A stretch of DNA of 64,000 nucleotides from Gonocerus acuteangulatus (GCA_946811695.1 OX328123.1:155659580-155723579), one strand, 5' to 3'. Positions 1 through 50,512 are shown, numbered from the stretch's first letter. A program made the numbers and translations. The notes: generated by a model not told the origin, from the letters alone.

Positions 1-200
1 TTACCCTGCTATCCGCTATTGGAAGGTGAACTCAGCTATATGGGTCCGATTTTAGGTGTCCGTTGTCCATAAGTAGAGGGTCCGCTATTGAGAGGTACTA
101 ATGCATTGATTTAAAGGGGTTTTTGCCGGGACCATGGATATTCTGTCCGTTCATAGAGGTGTCCGCTATTCGGAGGTGTCCGTTACAGGAGGTTTCACTG
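1..200 (-). mobile_element. pogo/Tigger-like terminal fragment
   Basis: Read on the minus strand from 200, the sequence opens CAGTGAAACCTCCTGTAACG and continues with degenerate 'AGCGGACACCTC' iterations. CAGTG(G/A)AACCTC starts with repeated ends are typical of pogo/Tigger (Tc1-mariner superfamily) termini. The element would run off the left edge. No transposase is visible, and the family call rests on the terminus only. Confidence 0.4.
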
Positions 201-202
201 TT

Positions 203-204
<2 letters not shown>

Positions 205-249
<45 letters not shown>
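205..249. repeat. (TA)n microsatellite
   Basis: Uninterrupted TA dinucleotide array directly outside the transposon terminus that ends at 200. Confidence 0.95.
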
Positions 250-251
<2 letters not shown>

Positions 252-339
252 AGACTAAAGTCTTGCACATCTAGTCCTCCGTTACAGAAGCAGACTCAAA
301 TATATAAAATAATATGTAATAATTGAGGCAATAATAATA

Positions 340-605
340 TCATCCATGAAATAATAGAGACATGAACCATACAATTTTATAACAAAAATGAAATTTCCTC
401 CTCAAATTAAATAATATCAAATTTACAAGCACATATTTTATAATGTATATATAAAAAAATAATGCAAAATCATACAGACAATTGGATTGAAAATGGCTTA
501 CAGCCGAAACGTTTCCACAACAAAAATGTAAAATAAAATACAAAACTATTGGACTTAATAAGCTGTTACCAACTACCTAGAACATCTTAGTTTTCAACTT
601 ATGAT
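340..605 (-). repeat. PLE-like tail repeat, copy 1 (inverted relative to 11585-11812)
   Basis: On the minus strand this matches 11585-11812 over about 230 bp, sharing AGATGTTCTAGGTAGTTGG and the later TTTGAGGAGGAAATTTCAT. On the plus strand it holds GGCTTACAGCCGAAACG, the GAAAC-stem pattern seen in Penelope-like retroelement tails. Both copies lie between (TA)n arrays. Confidence 0.6.
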
Positions 606-609
606 CTAC

Positions 610-610
610 A

Positions 611-668
<58 letters not shown>
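610..668. repeat. (CA)n/(TA)n microsatellite
   Basis: CA repeats followed by a TA array, bordering the PLE-like tail repeat. Confidence 0.95.
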
Positions 669-669
<1 letters not shown>

Positions 670-1249
670 CATGTGTGTGTTTGTGTGTAGATTACCTATT
701 CTCAATTTTGATACAATTTTCGCCATCTAAATGATTTATACTTTTTTATAACTGTCGTTGGTTTCTACCGCCATCATTTTGAAAAGAGCGAGTCACTACA
801 TTCACAAGCTCTATAATGATTTTTGATAATATTATGTTTCTGATTTGTGTTTGGTAGTGTGTTAATCTTTTATGATTAACTGGTTTTATTTGGCCATTTG
901 AACCGAATTACTTTATTTGGAACTATCTTTGAATTACCATTTGGAATTAGGAAGATTATTTTTGAATCTATACTTCTTTTCAACTTGACCAGAAGTTTGG
1001 ATGTTTCTGTAGGTTTTCCTAGTCACTTTTATTATTTGTATATATAATGCCTATTAAATGTGTTCCACCTAATAACCATTCTAACCATTTATAACTTGTG
1101 TAACTTTAAAATAATATTTTGGACAGTTCCTTAAGAAGCAACCTGCTCAGACAAGTCAAATATGTTTTACACAGCATCACAAAAAAGTAAGAAGAAAAAT
1201 GGTTTCATTGAAATGGAGGGCCCCACAGTTATGGCTTCTTATTGTGAGT

Positions 1250-1253
<4 letters not shown>
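669..1253. other. intronic/upstream sequence, nothing recognised
   Basis: AT-rich sequence lying before the first recognised deltex exon. I found no coding exon, RNA or repeat boundary. Confidence 0.5.

Positions 1254-1306
<53 letters not shown>
1254..1306. repeat. poly(A) run, 53 nt
   Basis: Homopolymer of 53 A. It may be a retroposon tail, but no element body was recognised next to it. Confidence 0.9.
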
Positions 1307-1308
<2 letters not shown>

Positions 1309-1548
1309 AAGGAATGGTTAGAGGCTAAAACTAACCTACTGGTTGCCGTGTGACTTACAAAAGAGGCACACTAAACACACTGGTTCAAGTCCAACCTGGG
1401 ATGGGTTGATACTTATAATGATTGGTTTTGACAATAGATGTGCTGTTGATAAAGTGCAACAAATGCTAATGATATAGGTCGTTGTAAATAATTTTTGTTT
1501 AATTTCAAAGACTTGCTTTAATTCTTAAATTTGCTTCTTCTTTTTCAG

Positions 1549-24444
<22,896 letters not shown>

Positions 24445-24766
24445 GTCATGAGTGAGTTTTAAAATGATTGAACACATGTCTCTTCAGTGTGTAATTTTTG
24501 TTATCGTACATTGACTGCCTAGGTCATTAGAATCAGGGCTTCTCCTGTTGCCGTGTTTTCACATCTTTAACCCTGTACCACTACAGAGGGGGGGGGGTCT
24601 TCTATGAACTAATATAATCATGCCAGAACATAATTGGCCTCCTGGCCTTTAAAAAAAAATAATAATTAATCTTTAAAAATAATAATAATTAATTATTTTT
24701 ACTTGTTGGCCCTGGCATTTTAAAAAGTAGTTTTTATACTCCCTTGTATATTTTTCAAAGATCAGG

Positions 24767-24772
24767 AATAAA
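24767..24772 (+). terminator. candidate polyadenylation signal of deltex
   Basis: AATAAA 323 bp after the stop codon, the first such hexamer downstream. AT richness makes chance hits likely. Later AATAAA sites occur as well. Confidence 0.35.
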
Positions 24773-25060
24773 GCTTTACTTTTTTTTAAGCCTAAAATCT
24801 ATGAATATAAAACCCAATAATACTAGTTAAGGGACCAAGGTGAAAATATAGAAAAAGATATACTTTCTTCAGGGACAGGAATAAATTTATTTTTTATGTT
24901 AGATTTAAAAAAGAAACAAAAAAAAAACACACAAAGGTTAATTGTACAATTAAAGAGTTCTTTGAACAATTTCTGGATCTGCTCTTCAGGACTGTTCCTG
25001 CCATTTCAGCAGGAAATCGAGAAGTGTAGATGATAAAACTTAAGATATCTATGGGCGTAA

Positions 25061-25422
25061 CATTATCGGGCGCACCCGGCCTGAGAGGCCAGTGTCAGAA
25101 TAGCCCTAATTTCTGAATATAATATCGAATTTCCACACAAAACTGGTTTATGATGAGTAAAGTATACTATTGAAATAAAAAAAATCTTGAAAAACTCACC
25201 TTCAAAGTAATTACTTAATCGGGCGCAGTTGGCCTCACAAGCCATTTTGTATTGTACAGGGGGTGCTAAGTGAAGGTCAACAGTAAAATTAGGAATGGGG
25301 CCAGCTATGAGACAGGAAACTACTGGAGCAGACGTTTTTCCCGGGAATATAGGTAAAGTAAAGGATGGGTGTGTAAAAATGTGATTTGCTGGCTTCTCAG
25401 GCCAGCTGCGCCCGGCAGAGGG
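25061..25422. mobile_element. piggyBac-like MITE, 362 bp
   Basis: The right end read inward is CCCTCTGCCGGGCGCAGCTG then GCCTGAGAAGCCAGC, bordered by TTAA (25423-25426). The left end has the matching CGGGCGCACCCGGCCTGAGA, bordered by GTAA. An internal TCGGGCGCAGTTGGCCTCAC repeats the end motif at 25217. TTAA targets with CCCT termini are typical of piggyBac. No transposase. Confidence 0.7.
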
Positions 25423-25968
25423 TTAACTTGTTTGTTATGTTCAAATAAGTTTCTATTTTGAACTCCTTTCTATTCATGTTACGTATGTTTACAAATAAAT
25501 TATTTTTTTTCCAGGTTTGGTGATGACTATTTAGAATAGATTTTTTCAAAAAAATCTATTTTATATGCTTTCTAAAGAAGAGTATTCCTGAATGCTTCCT
25601 TTAAAGGATATTCCTTTATTTTATGATATTATTAATGTGTTGGTACTTTAGTGAATTAATTTGTCTTATATTTAAATTTTATTTTGGTCCTAATACTTTC
25701 TTGCCATATTTAACCTTCCTCACTTCTTATAATAAATTTTAAATCTTGAGCTGTATTTTTAATTTATATACTATCAATGTGAAAATAATATGTTTAATTA
25801 TAACATGAAAAATTTACTGTAAATATCTCTATTGGCATAAAAGTAATACTCATTTAGGATTTTAATATTTTTCAGATTATCTATATTTGAATTACTGAAT
25901 TAATAATTGTAGGATAAATAGATTCTATAAAATCATCAACCTCTTTATTTCAGTAAATTGTTAATGGT

Positions 25969-25987
25969 ATATATATATGTATATATG

Positions 25988-26053
<66 letters not shown>

Positions 26054-26070
26054 TACACACACTCACATGT
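25969..26070. repeat. (TA)n/(CA)n microsatellite
   Basis: TA array followed by CA repeats, in the dx-bib intergenic region. Confidence 0.95.
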
Positions 26071-26673
26071 GTGTGAGTGAATGAATGTATAATTTTCACT
26101 TAAATAGCCGTAATAGCATAAATACATAAAATTAGATATATTTATTTATTATATTGCTTTAAAAGTATGTTTTATATTAAAAAGCTTTACAAGTATAACC
26201 ATGTACCTGGATTATACTTTTCAATAAAATTGAAAAGTTAGAGTTTTCTAAAATTTGTATTTTTAATATGAAGTTAATCAATAAAAAAAATGTTCTTTGC
26301 CTTTAGTATAAATATTTTGAGTAAAGTAATTGTAATGTTGAATGATTGCTCATTATTAAGGATATTGTAGTGCAATAGTTATGATTATTAATGTGAATAA
26401 TGAGAACATTTTGTGTTTATATTTGATGACAGCTAGAGATATCTAGTTTCCCAATGCTAAGAATTGCAGTTTTTCTAGATCGAGTACCTGTTGATTGCCT
26501 TCTATTGCCTTATTTATAGAATAGAATATTAAACAATTATTTTATCATTTAGTTCCTTATTGTTATTATGAGTAAATAATAAGAGTTATTAACCGAAATA
26601 ATATTGTATTATGATGATTCATTAAAATCATATAGCCTCCAGTTTTCAGGCTTTCATTAGATGCATTTTTATG

Positions 26674-26675
<2 letters not shown>

Positions 26676-26739
<64 letters not shown>
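26676..26739. repeat. (TA)n microsatellite
   Basis: Borders the left arm of the inverted repeat 26770-27033. Confidence 0.95.
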
Positions 26740-26743
<4 letters not shown>

Positions 26744-26769
26744 TATTCTTGTAAATGATCCAAAATATC

Positions 26770-27033
26770 TAAACTCTTTTTTATCTTAAGAGGCATGGGG
26801 TCATTAAAGCAGTCTTCCTTTATTATACTTCTTTATTTATAAGGCCCGACATGTTTTGTGCGTCTTTTCTTCGCACCTCTTCAGGGGAACTTCTTGCTAG
26901 GAAGTCCTCTCATTACCATGTACTCCCTCTGGAGTCCGGCTTAATGGTATTAAATACATGTCGGGCCTTATAAATAAAGTAGTATAATAAAGGAAGACTG
27001 CTTTAACGGCCCCATGCCTCCTAAGATAAAAAA
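26770..27033. mobile_element. inverted PLE-tail pair
   Basis: About 80-bp arms (26770-26852 and 26957-27033) are near-exact reverse complements, sharing GGCCTTATAAATAAAG and GGAAGACTGCTTTAA, around a ~100-bp spacer. Both outer sides run into (TA)n. The minus strand carries a hammerhead-like core beside ACATGTCGGGCC, a PLE-tail phrase. Confidence 0.7.
26853..26884 (-). ncRNA. degenerate hammerhead-like motif
   Basis: On the minus strand: CTGAAGA (26884-26878), stem GGTGCG/CGCAC(A), then AAAAC where GAAAC is expected. The lost core G predicts inactivity. Confidence 0.35.
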
Positions 27034-27035
27034 GA

Positions 27036-27041
<6 letters not shown>

Positions 27042-27090
<49 letters not shown>
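27042..27090. repeat. (TA)n microsatellite
   Basis: Borders the right arm of the inverted PLE-tail pair. Confidence 0.95.
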
Positions 27091-27092
<2 letters not shown>

Positions 27093-27507
27093 CCTGTTTT
27101 AGTAAACCTCACAAAGGAAATTTTTTTCTTTGATTTTAAACTTTTTTTAGCATTTTATGTGTATTATTCTTTAGCCCCAATATATGATAACTGCATGATT
27201 TGGTTTGATACGATCTTAATACTCTTTTTACAGCTTTGTAGATTCTTCTTGTCCAAGTTCTGAGACAAGTTTCATGTATTTTTGAAAGCCCAATGTGTGA
27301 TTAGTTTAGATGTTTATTGTTTAATATAAACGATAATCAATTTTATAATATTGAAAAAGTATTAGTATAAAAACGATTCTGTGATGTTAATGTATTGGGC
27401 ATTCCTTATTATATTTGACGAGTAGTAGATATGTGTAGAGTACAGTATTCATCTATGTCTTAGTTTTTATTCTATTATATTCTTAGTTTAATATAATGTG
27501 CTCCTCT

Positions 27508-27628
27508 TTTAGCACTTTCCTCCGAAGAAAGGTAGCTATTCAGGTTGCACTCGTGACGGAATTTTTGAAAATTTCTTCAAATCATTATCGATCCTACCTA
27601 GTAGACACCAAAAATGACCCCCGTTAAA

Positions 27629-27669
<41 letters not shown>

Positions 27670-28015
27670 AATTAGTGGCGTGCTTTTTCTTCCATAACTA
27701 ATGGTGTTGGGGCCCCAGTGAAACAAACTTTAAATTGATTTTTTTTGGGTAAAGTAATTTAAATAAATAATAATAAACAATAATATTTATTGAAATACAA
27801 AGATTTCTAAGGGCAAAGGTCAAATAAACAAATACATTCGGGTCAATATGACTCGACGCCAGTAATTAAGGGATATATATTGTTTTTTCATCACAAAACT
27901 TCGTATACAGCGTTCACTTAGCAAACAATTGAACAAGTTTGTTAACCACCGAAATCGGACCACCAGGAGGGGGGGGGGGGGTTACCCAGGTCCCAAAACA
28001 CTAATTTGACCTTGC
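27508..28015 (+). mobile_element. H2 family repeat, copy 1 (5' part)
   Basis: Begins CTTTTAGCACTTTCCTCCGA, then ATGACCCCCGTTAAAATTTA directly before (TA)n (27631-27663). It then has GTTAACCACCGAAATCGGAC and a G run. Copies at 42027 and 44655 show both ends. An AT-rich insertion lies between the microsatellite and the GTTAACCACC block. Confidence 0.7.
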
Positions 28016-28256
28016 CATATTCCCATTACAAGATTGTATCACATTTGTTTATTGATTCAATTGCTAATTTTTGCATTTTTACATCTGCTAGCTATGTTTG
28101 CAATATGTTATAGTTTTTTTAATAGTTTTGATAGGTTATTGTTTTGTAGAGATTAAGACTTCACAAATACACCACTTGCCAATCAGTTCCTAGCTTCTAT
28201 GATGAAATGATTGTCTTCCTAAACTTATTGTTTATTTTCCCTATCAATTTTCTTTT

Positions 28257-28288
<32 letters not shown>

Positions 28289-28789
28289 TCTACACTTCTT
28301 ACAAACATGTTATTTTTCTTTAATTTTTAGTGTTTATTTTTATCTTATCGACCAATAAAGTTGTCATATTATAAATATTTATTAGTAAATTAAATGTTTT
28401 TATATAATATGTTTATTTAATAAATGTCTATTTAGAATAAGAAATACTATACAAAAGTGTTAAATTATAAATTTTATTATATCTGATATATACATTTGGC
28501 TTTAATTTGAAAAAAAGGTAAATTTTTGTGTACCAATAAAATATATTCAAATCTTGGAAAGTTTTATTTTTTATTGTTTTTTTTTTTTGTTTCCCTTCAG
28601 TTATAATTTAACTAGCTAATATAGCCAGCCATCAGTAAAGAAGTTAGAACCAACTTTCTGACCAAATTATTAGTATTTTTTATTATTATTTTTTTTTTGT
28701 GAGTTTAACGTTGTATCAACAATTTGGATTTTAAATCGAGATATCTACAGGTGGTCTGACTTTTATAATGCCAATAGCAAGGGTTCGGT

Positions 28790-28949
28790 GGTCTCCCCAT
28801 GGTCTAGTGGCAAACACCTTAGATCTTGGAGTAGGCACAATTTCCAGCAGCATCAGGAATTTTCGCATCTCACAGGTCATTGAGTAAATTCTTGCTACAC
28901 CATGGATGTTGGCGCTCATGGCCAAGATGCCGGTATACTGTAAAACAAA

Positions 28950-28981
<32 letters not shown>
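28790..28981 (+). mobile_element. SINE-1, degenerate copy with 31-nt A tail
   Basis: GGTCTCCCCATGGTCTAGTG, then a decayed B box. The body includes CAGGAATTTTCGCATCTCAC and GATGTTGGCGCTCATGGCC, and it ends in poly(A). Confidence 0.75.
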
Positions 28982-28982
<1 letters not shown>

Positions 28983-29039
28983 GTGATCAGGTACTGGCAA
29001 TGCCCGACATTGCTTATTTTCAGTGATCAACGGGAACTA

Positions 29040-29750
29040 ATGAATTCACTTTGGCTAAGACCAATAGAAAAAATTATTAGTAGTTGAAGAATCAAGAAGT
29101 AGAAGACAAAGAATTTGATCGGCTGCACGGATCTGAGCCGCGCAGGAGGGGTCGACCAATCAGAAGCCTGTAAAGGCTGCCTACTAGGTCTAGTATATGG
29201 CCCGGACTGAAGATTATCTTCAAAGGTAATTGAGGTTGAAGTAGCATACTACGTCTTTTTAAGATGGATGCACTATCTGCGAATTGACGGATCATTGGTC
29301 ACCATCTACTTACACCCTGTGCGCTCACTCGGAACTAGGATTAGGCTATAATTTCAGATTTAAAAGAGTTTATTTTTAGGTTTTTATCCATCTACCCTTT
29401 TGACTTTGATTTCTCATCTCCCCTGTCCCTTCGATCCCATCTCCCCTATTTTTCCAGCCGTTCAGTTTATAACCCCCACCACCATCTGCGGTTGGAATTT
29501 TGCCACAATTCTATTAAATTACAAGCCTTTAATATTTAGCACAACATAAAGCAGTTTCTATCTTTCTCATCCCACAGTGTTTAACTTATCTCGTTGCACT
29601 TGAGCAGTTTTTCTTTTACTTTTTTTTTTTTTTTTTTCTTTTCTTCCGAAAGTCTTATTAAGTCATGAAAAAGAAAAAAAAAAAAAAAAACAATCTTCAC
29701 TCTCAGAAGAAACTCTAAGAGTGATAATAATACAAGGTGAGGAATATCTC
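29040..29750. other. intergenic, nothing recognised
   Basis: Contains a GC-richer stretch at 29110-29210 and T/A homopolymer clusters at 29620-29690. No gene or element boundary was found. Confidence 0.4.
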
Positions 29751-29756
29751 GAGATT

Positions 29757-30020
29757 TGGACTGTTCAGTCCAAATCTTGATATATGATGCCAGATTTGAA
29801 CTGTACAGTCCATCGAAGTAGAATGATAAAATCAATAGATTAACTGTGCAGTCCAATGAGGCAGGGACTGTGGAGACCAGGCCTGATGTGTATGGACAAG
29901 AGAATATTTGCTTCATATTCAGTGGGTCTACTATAACTGGACTGTGCAGTCCCGGCCTTGAGGTTTATTAACTTATCGTGTGTGTGCTAGACTCGTTCTG
30001 GCCAAACTGTGCAGCCTCTG
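29757..30020. repeat. spaced array of GGACTGTGCAGTCC-like palindromes
   Basis: ACTGTNCAGTCC-like 14-mers recur at about 29759, 29799, 29843, 29868, 29939 and 30005. The best is GGACTGTGCAGTCC, a near-perfect palindrome. The spacing is irregular (25-70 bp). Confidence 0.6.
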
Positions 30021-30916
30021 TCTTGGGATTGGAACTGAATATGTATGACCATCTTTAGACTAGATCGGGGCATAATTTATTTGAAATAAATCATTAAATA
30101 ACCTAAACAAATTATTTCTGAAATAATTCATTTTATCAATTTATTTTAATATTATTTCTGAAATAATTATTTCCCGAAATACAAAGGCTTTACAATACCT
30201 TGCTCACTAAAAACACAATCCTGAAAATGAAAAGCGCCCTTGTTAGAACTTCAAAAAAGGATGCTTACACAACTTCCTTATCAAGAATGATGTTAGGATT
30301 ACTGATTCTGGATGAATAAGTTCTACTTTCAGAGGCATACATTTAATAATTACCAGAAGCTACAGCGAACTTAATATGACTTACTAGCTAACAATCTGCC
30401 ATACATTAATTAACAATTAATTTAATGTATATGATTAATATGGGTGGGTATACTCTTGTGTAGTCATATTAGTCAGAGAGCTGTTAACGCACGTTTCATG
30501 AAGTGCTTTATGCACCTTGAAATTTTGCTATACAGCATCGAATGAATTATTTTCATTTATGGGTTCTTTGCGACTCGGAATCGGCTAGCTAAATGTGCCC
30601 GTTAAAGGGTTAAATAAAATATGTGTTGAATCTTACTATTTTGTAGTAATATAAAATGTCAATATAGCAAATTTTTCTTCACTCTAATCAAGAAGGCTTC
30701 TCCTCCATCCAATCGGAGACTGGAGTGGGACTGTGAGTAGTACTCTCTCACCCTTCCTTCCCCAGCAACGGTCTCACTATATTTTTAGTCAGAGACTAAT
30801 GTGTAATCAGTCTCTTCCCCTAGAGGAATTTTTATGTTAAACAGTGGTGTTGAGTCTTCAATGCAGGAGCAAGTATATTATTTAGGTCTCTATTACCAAA
30901 TACATTTTTAAAAAAA

Positions 30917-31172
30917 TCAGTCCCGTAACTGGCCACAAGGGCCCATGATTCATGACCATACGGCCCACTAGGGAGATAGTGTGTTCAATACTACGCTCCG
31001 GCTGCCTGATTTTTCCCTTTGCTGGGTGAGCCTAGGGGTGGTCTGGGACCCCGAATCCAACCCTCCAATGATGACACTAGAAGATTAAAATCTTTAGTGT
31101 GTAGGTTTTGAACTCAGGTCCTCCAGTTCATTAGTCCAGTGCTCTACATCTAAGCTAACCTCGCCCTCAAAG
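30917..31172 (-). mobile_element. SINE-3, minus-strand copy
   Basis: Reverse complement of the 23208 family. It has GAGGGCGAGGTTAGCTTAGA, the mid-body AAAAATCAGGCAGCC, and a terminus at TTACGGGACTGA. The central TTTAATTAA segment is deleted. Confidence 0.75.
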
Positions 31173-31179
31173 AAGTCAA

Positions 31180-33290
31180 AGGATAAAAAATATTCCATTA
31201 GGCAGTATTTAACTAGCCTTTAAAAGAATAAATATTTCAATACTGTTCATATCGGATTGAACTAGGATGGATTGAATTGCTGCATGAATCATTTTATTAA
31301 AGGATAATTTGGGAGGATTATTTTAATTTTTATTAAAATATGCAATTGTTATAAAATGAATTTATTTACTTTTAAATATACAGAAATCATAGAAAATGTA
31401 TATGGAAAAGCTCTCAATAAAATTACTTCATGAATTACTATCTATACAATTTTTTTATAAACAAAGTTATTATTAACATGCTTAAAAATTATACTGTACA
31501 TAACAAATTACAAAGTCAACAGTAAAAAATATATGATTCTGAATAGTTCATTTGAATTTAGGATAATAGTTAAGAAAAATAACCAGATAAAAAAGTTATA
31601 TCAGTGAGAAAGTCCTGGGATTATCATCATAAATCAATAGAATCACTAGGTTTACCTCAAGTTGAAAAAATAAAATATTAAGAGAACAATTTTGTTGTTG
31701 CTGAGCTAATAAAGCATTTTCATGTAATTTAAACAACGAGAAACTATTCCAGACTTCAATTCTACGCTATGTTTTTCTGGTTGTCACAATCTTAACGCCC
31801 TCAAGATTTTCTTACCCACTTAGCCGAGTTTGTCCCTTCCACTAGAGTTTGGCTGGCTTTTTGCTATCCATCCCTTAGGAGTTGTAGAAGTCGCCTTATT
31901 CCAGTGGAATAGCAAAGTTCTACAAGTGTACTAATTTTGTTTTCATTTCAATAATCCCACATAAAAAATCATAAGTTCATATAAAATAATAAAAATCAAG
32001 CTCTGTCTCAAGGAACTTAATTGTTTTTTAATAAACAGTACTCCATCCAATAAAGTATTGCTGAGTCTGCTTCCCTAGTAAACTCTACCGCTAATATTAT
32101 AGACTGAATAAAATCATATTTTTATTCGGTGATATTTAAAAAATAAATTAAATTAAGAACACACTGAATTTGTTAAACAATCATTTATTTACTAAATTGC
32201 ATTGACAATGGAAATCCTACTTGCTAAATGAGAAGTATATAAACTTTGGTTTTAAGATATCATATTTATACAACTTTATTTACAATTACTAAAATAATAA
32301 CTGTGAGATTAACATTATATTTACAGCTTTTCCTGTTCCTTGGATTGTCTATATTTTATAAACATTAGGTAATATTTCGTACATTGTTTGTATATTATAG
32401 TATAAAAGCAAAAGATTGAATTTTCAATCATACAATAATTATCAAAAATTTAAAAACAGTCATATGAAGAGGAATAGTTGGTTTATATATGGTCGGTCCA
32501 TAAATAGCCTTATATACTTATTATATATTCAGAATACATTATTGATAAAAAATGCCAAATAGTACTATTAACTACAATCATCTCAGTGTTTAAGATGATG
32601 AATGTTTGTTGTTCAATTGAAAGATGTATAACGAAAGTTATACAAGACAATTTTATATCAGAATAGTTATATCCTCTTACTTAATGATATTACTCATAAT
32701 ATCAGAAAGAGTATCTTATATACAATTGGAGAAGCTTCATTTTATAAATTATAATTAAATTGAATTCATGCATGAGGTTGTACTATTCTACCAAATATAT
32801 GGCTATAATATGGCAGAAGCATCTTAACATTTAATGCTTTTAAATAGAATAAAAATATATCTACAGAAAGTAAATACGTAACAGTTTCGTTCCTTCCAAA
32901 AATCATTCTCTCTAGATTTTGAATACTCTAATTCAGTCTTTATTCACCTTGATTAGTTTTATTCAGAAACAAATAATAGTATCAATATTTTTTTAATATG
33001 ATTTACAACATAATAAGCAACTAATTTAAAAAAATATACTAAATTTATAGAAAATAAATAATATAGCTTATATTTAGGTCAAAAAAATAAAAATAATAAA
33101 TATTTACAACTTTTACAAGTATTTATTGATAAATATATGAAATATGACATAAGAAGTTCTCAAATATACTGCAAAGAGTACTTAGATTTCAAAACAGTCT
33201 TTGAAGTGAACCCATTTAGGTTAAAGTTGTTCCTATACTCTCAAACAGCGAACATTACTCGCACTGATCGATTTAGGAAAATAAATATAC
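31180..33290. other. intergenic / bib 3' flank, nothing recognised
   Basis: About 2.1 kb of AT-rich, repeat-poor sequence. It probably includes the bib 3' untranslated region (minus strand), since TTTATT (AATAAA on the minus strand) occurs at 33122 and elsewhere. No coding signal. Confidence 0.45.
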
Positions 33291-33295
33291 TTTGG

Positions 33296-48664
<15,369 letters not shown>

Positions 48665-48984
48665 CTGCAACAAAATTTAATATGGTAAGGTACTAGTATT
48701 AAAACAAAAAAATAATAAATTTGGGAAATTTTATCATTCATCGTAAGAAGTCTTTGCCCCAAGGGGGTTAAGAATATGTAACATACTTAAGTTTTCTTTG
48801 ATCTCTTGGTGAACGAGATCGTTTCATTAGGTACATCAAAACCTATATCCAATATCCATAAGCCATATTCAAATTACACATATTGGTCCCTAGTTAGCGT
48901 TGTTCCTACCGAGGTGCTGAATGGTCAAATAAATTTTGGACATGATTTTCTGATCGTGAACATCCCATTTTGCACGAAATGTTT

Positions 48985-49072
48985 CTATTGCAAGCTTTCC
49001 AAATGGAATTAGGGATAAGAACGGGACCGCGCTAAGATGACGCAGTTCCTGCGAGTCGGACCTTTTTTTATT
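48985..49072 (-). mobile_element. Helentron-like H1, 5' end
   Basis: Minus strand: AAAAAGGTCCGACTCGCAGG, TTAGCGCGGTCCC. Confidence 0.65.
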
Positions 49073-49616
49073 GCACATCGACATCTGGGCTATTAGTGCC
49101 TTGCTATCTATAGGTTGCCACCGTTCCTAAACATGCATGATGCAGCTCGAACATTTTTAACGAGACCGTAGATGAAGAAAGGGAACCCTCTAGATTTGAA
49201 ACTTGTATGTAGTAATAGGATTTTTTAATATCTAATGCTTCGTATTATTCAATTAACTAAAAGTTAAACCAATGTTGGAGAATTGATTCAGCGAGGATAC
49301 AGCGGGGGACCTATATTAGCCTTTCAGACTGCCGTCCACTCCGAAAACTAGTTTCAGTAGTTCCAAACTTAGTTCTTCTTCTGATTAGCTCGGACTAGGC
49401 CCCTGGCAGTGTTAAATCGTGTCGCTTCATCCAATGAAGGCGTCGTAGGCCACCTCATTAAGGTTCGTGTCCTAATGGTATATACAGCATTTTTTATATA
49501 TATAAAAAAAAACTCAAATGGAATAATTTTAAGCTTTGGCCTTTAGTATTTCTAGTAGTCGGGATATGTTCTTAGAGTGCGTTTACACTTGACACTTCTC
49601 GCAGGATATTTATGTC

Positions 49617-49618
<2 letters not shown>

Positions 49619-49687
<69 letters not shown>
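49619..49687. repeat. (TA)n microsatellite
   Basis: TA array in bib upstream intron. Confidence 0.95.
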
Positions 49688-49689
<2 letters not shown>

Positions 49690-49944
49690 GATAGATATTC
49701 TCTTGCAAGTTTACATACTAAGAGAAATAGCTAGACATTTATATCATGGATATCTATAGGATAGTTCTCGATTTGCGATAAATGTACGGCCCGTTTACAC
49801 TCATACATATATGTCCTGTGTAGTCCATTCTCCTAACTAACAATGAAGAAAGTATCGAAACGGAAAACGGAGTGTAGTTATTATAAAAATGTCGGAAATA
49901 AAAAAAAAAAACGTTCTACATGAGTTCGAGAATGGATTTTGAGA

Positions 49945-50160
49945 CGGGAAAAATTAAGTTTCTTCGGTCAATTAATGTTTGAGCTCTGTATCGAGGATCC
50001 AGCGCTGTTTTCAAATTTTTTAAGAATGGAACGAGCAGATTTCGAAAAGCTTGCTTGTGAAATAGGTCCTCTTATATCAAAGCAAGATACAAAATTCAGA
50101 AAGGCTATTAGTGTAACAGAATGACTAGCTCCAGCTTTACGATTTTTAGCATCTGGTGAG
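49945..50160 (+). pseudogene. PIF/Harbinger (HARBI1-like) transposase fragment
   Basis: Reads LMFELCIEDPALFSNFLRME, then FEKLACEIGPLISKQDTKFR and KAISVTE, an in-frame TGA, then LAPALRFLASGE. This is the N-terminal part of PIF/Harbinger transposase (EDP--F-NFLRM, T-FR-AI, LRFLA-GE). The DDE catalytic part is absent and the frame is broken. Confidence 0.75.
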
Positions 50161-50330
50161 TAGGTATTTACATGATGAAATACTATTTTATATAATGAAA
50201 TTTTATTAATATGATCTATGTTTTGAAAATGTACACTTGATATATATCACAATTGCATTGTTTTCTTTAATTTTTATTTTTATTTTCAATTTCTTCGGTA
50301 GTACTGAATGCTTCGGCCATTTCCTATAAA

Positions 50331-50336
<6 letters not shown>

Positions 50337-50384
<48 letters not shown>
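50337..50384. repeat. poly(T) run, 48 nt
   Basis: Homopolymer between the Harbinger fragment and the 89-bp satellite. Confidence 0.9.
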
Positions 50385-50387
<3 letters not shown>

Positions 50388-50512
50388 CTTTATAAGTAAT
50401 ACGCTTAACGTCCCACAGCTCCGGTACACTTTGGTACATATTGATAAGTTCTATAACTTCAACTTTTAACCAGCGATAAATCAAAATAGTTCAGTTGCAA
50501 CCAGCAAATAAT

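Noticed and set aside
1162..1250. A possible upstream deltex micro-exon (ACACAG before 1174, GTGAGT at 1243).
   Set aside because: Short open sequence, no WWE or other Deltex similarity, no supporting frame continuity to 1549.
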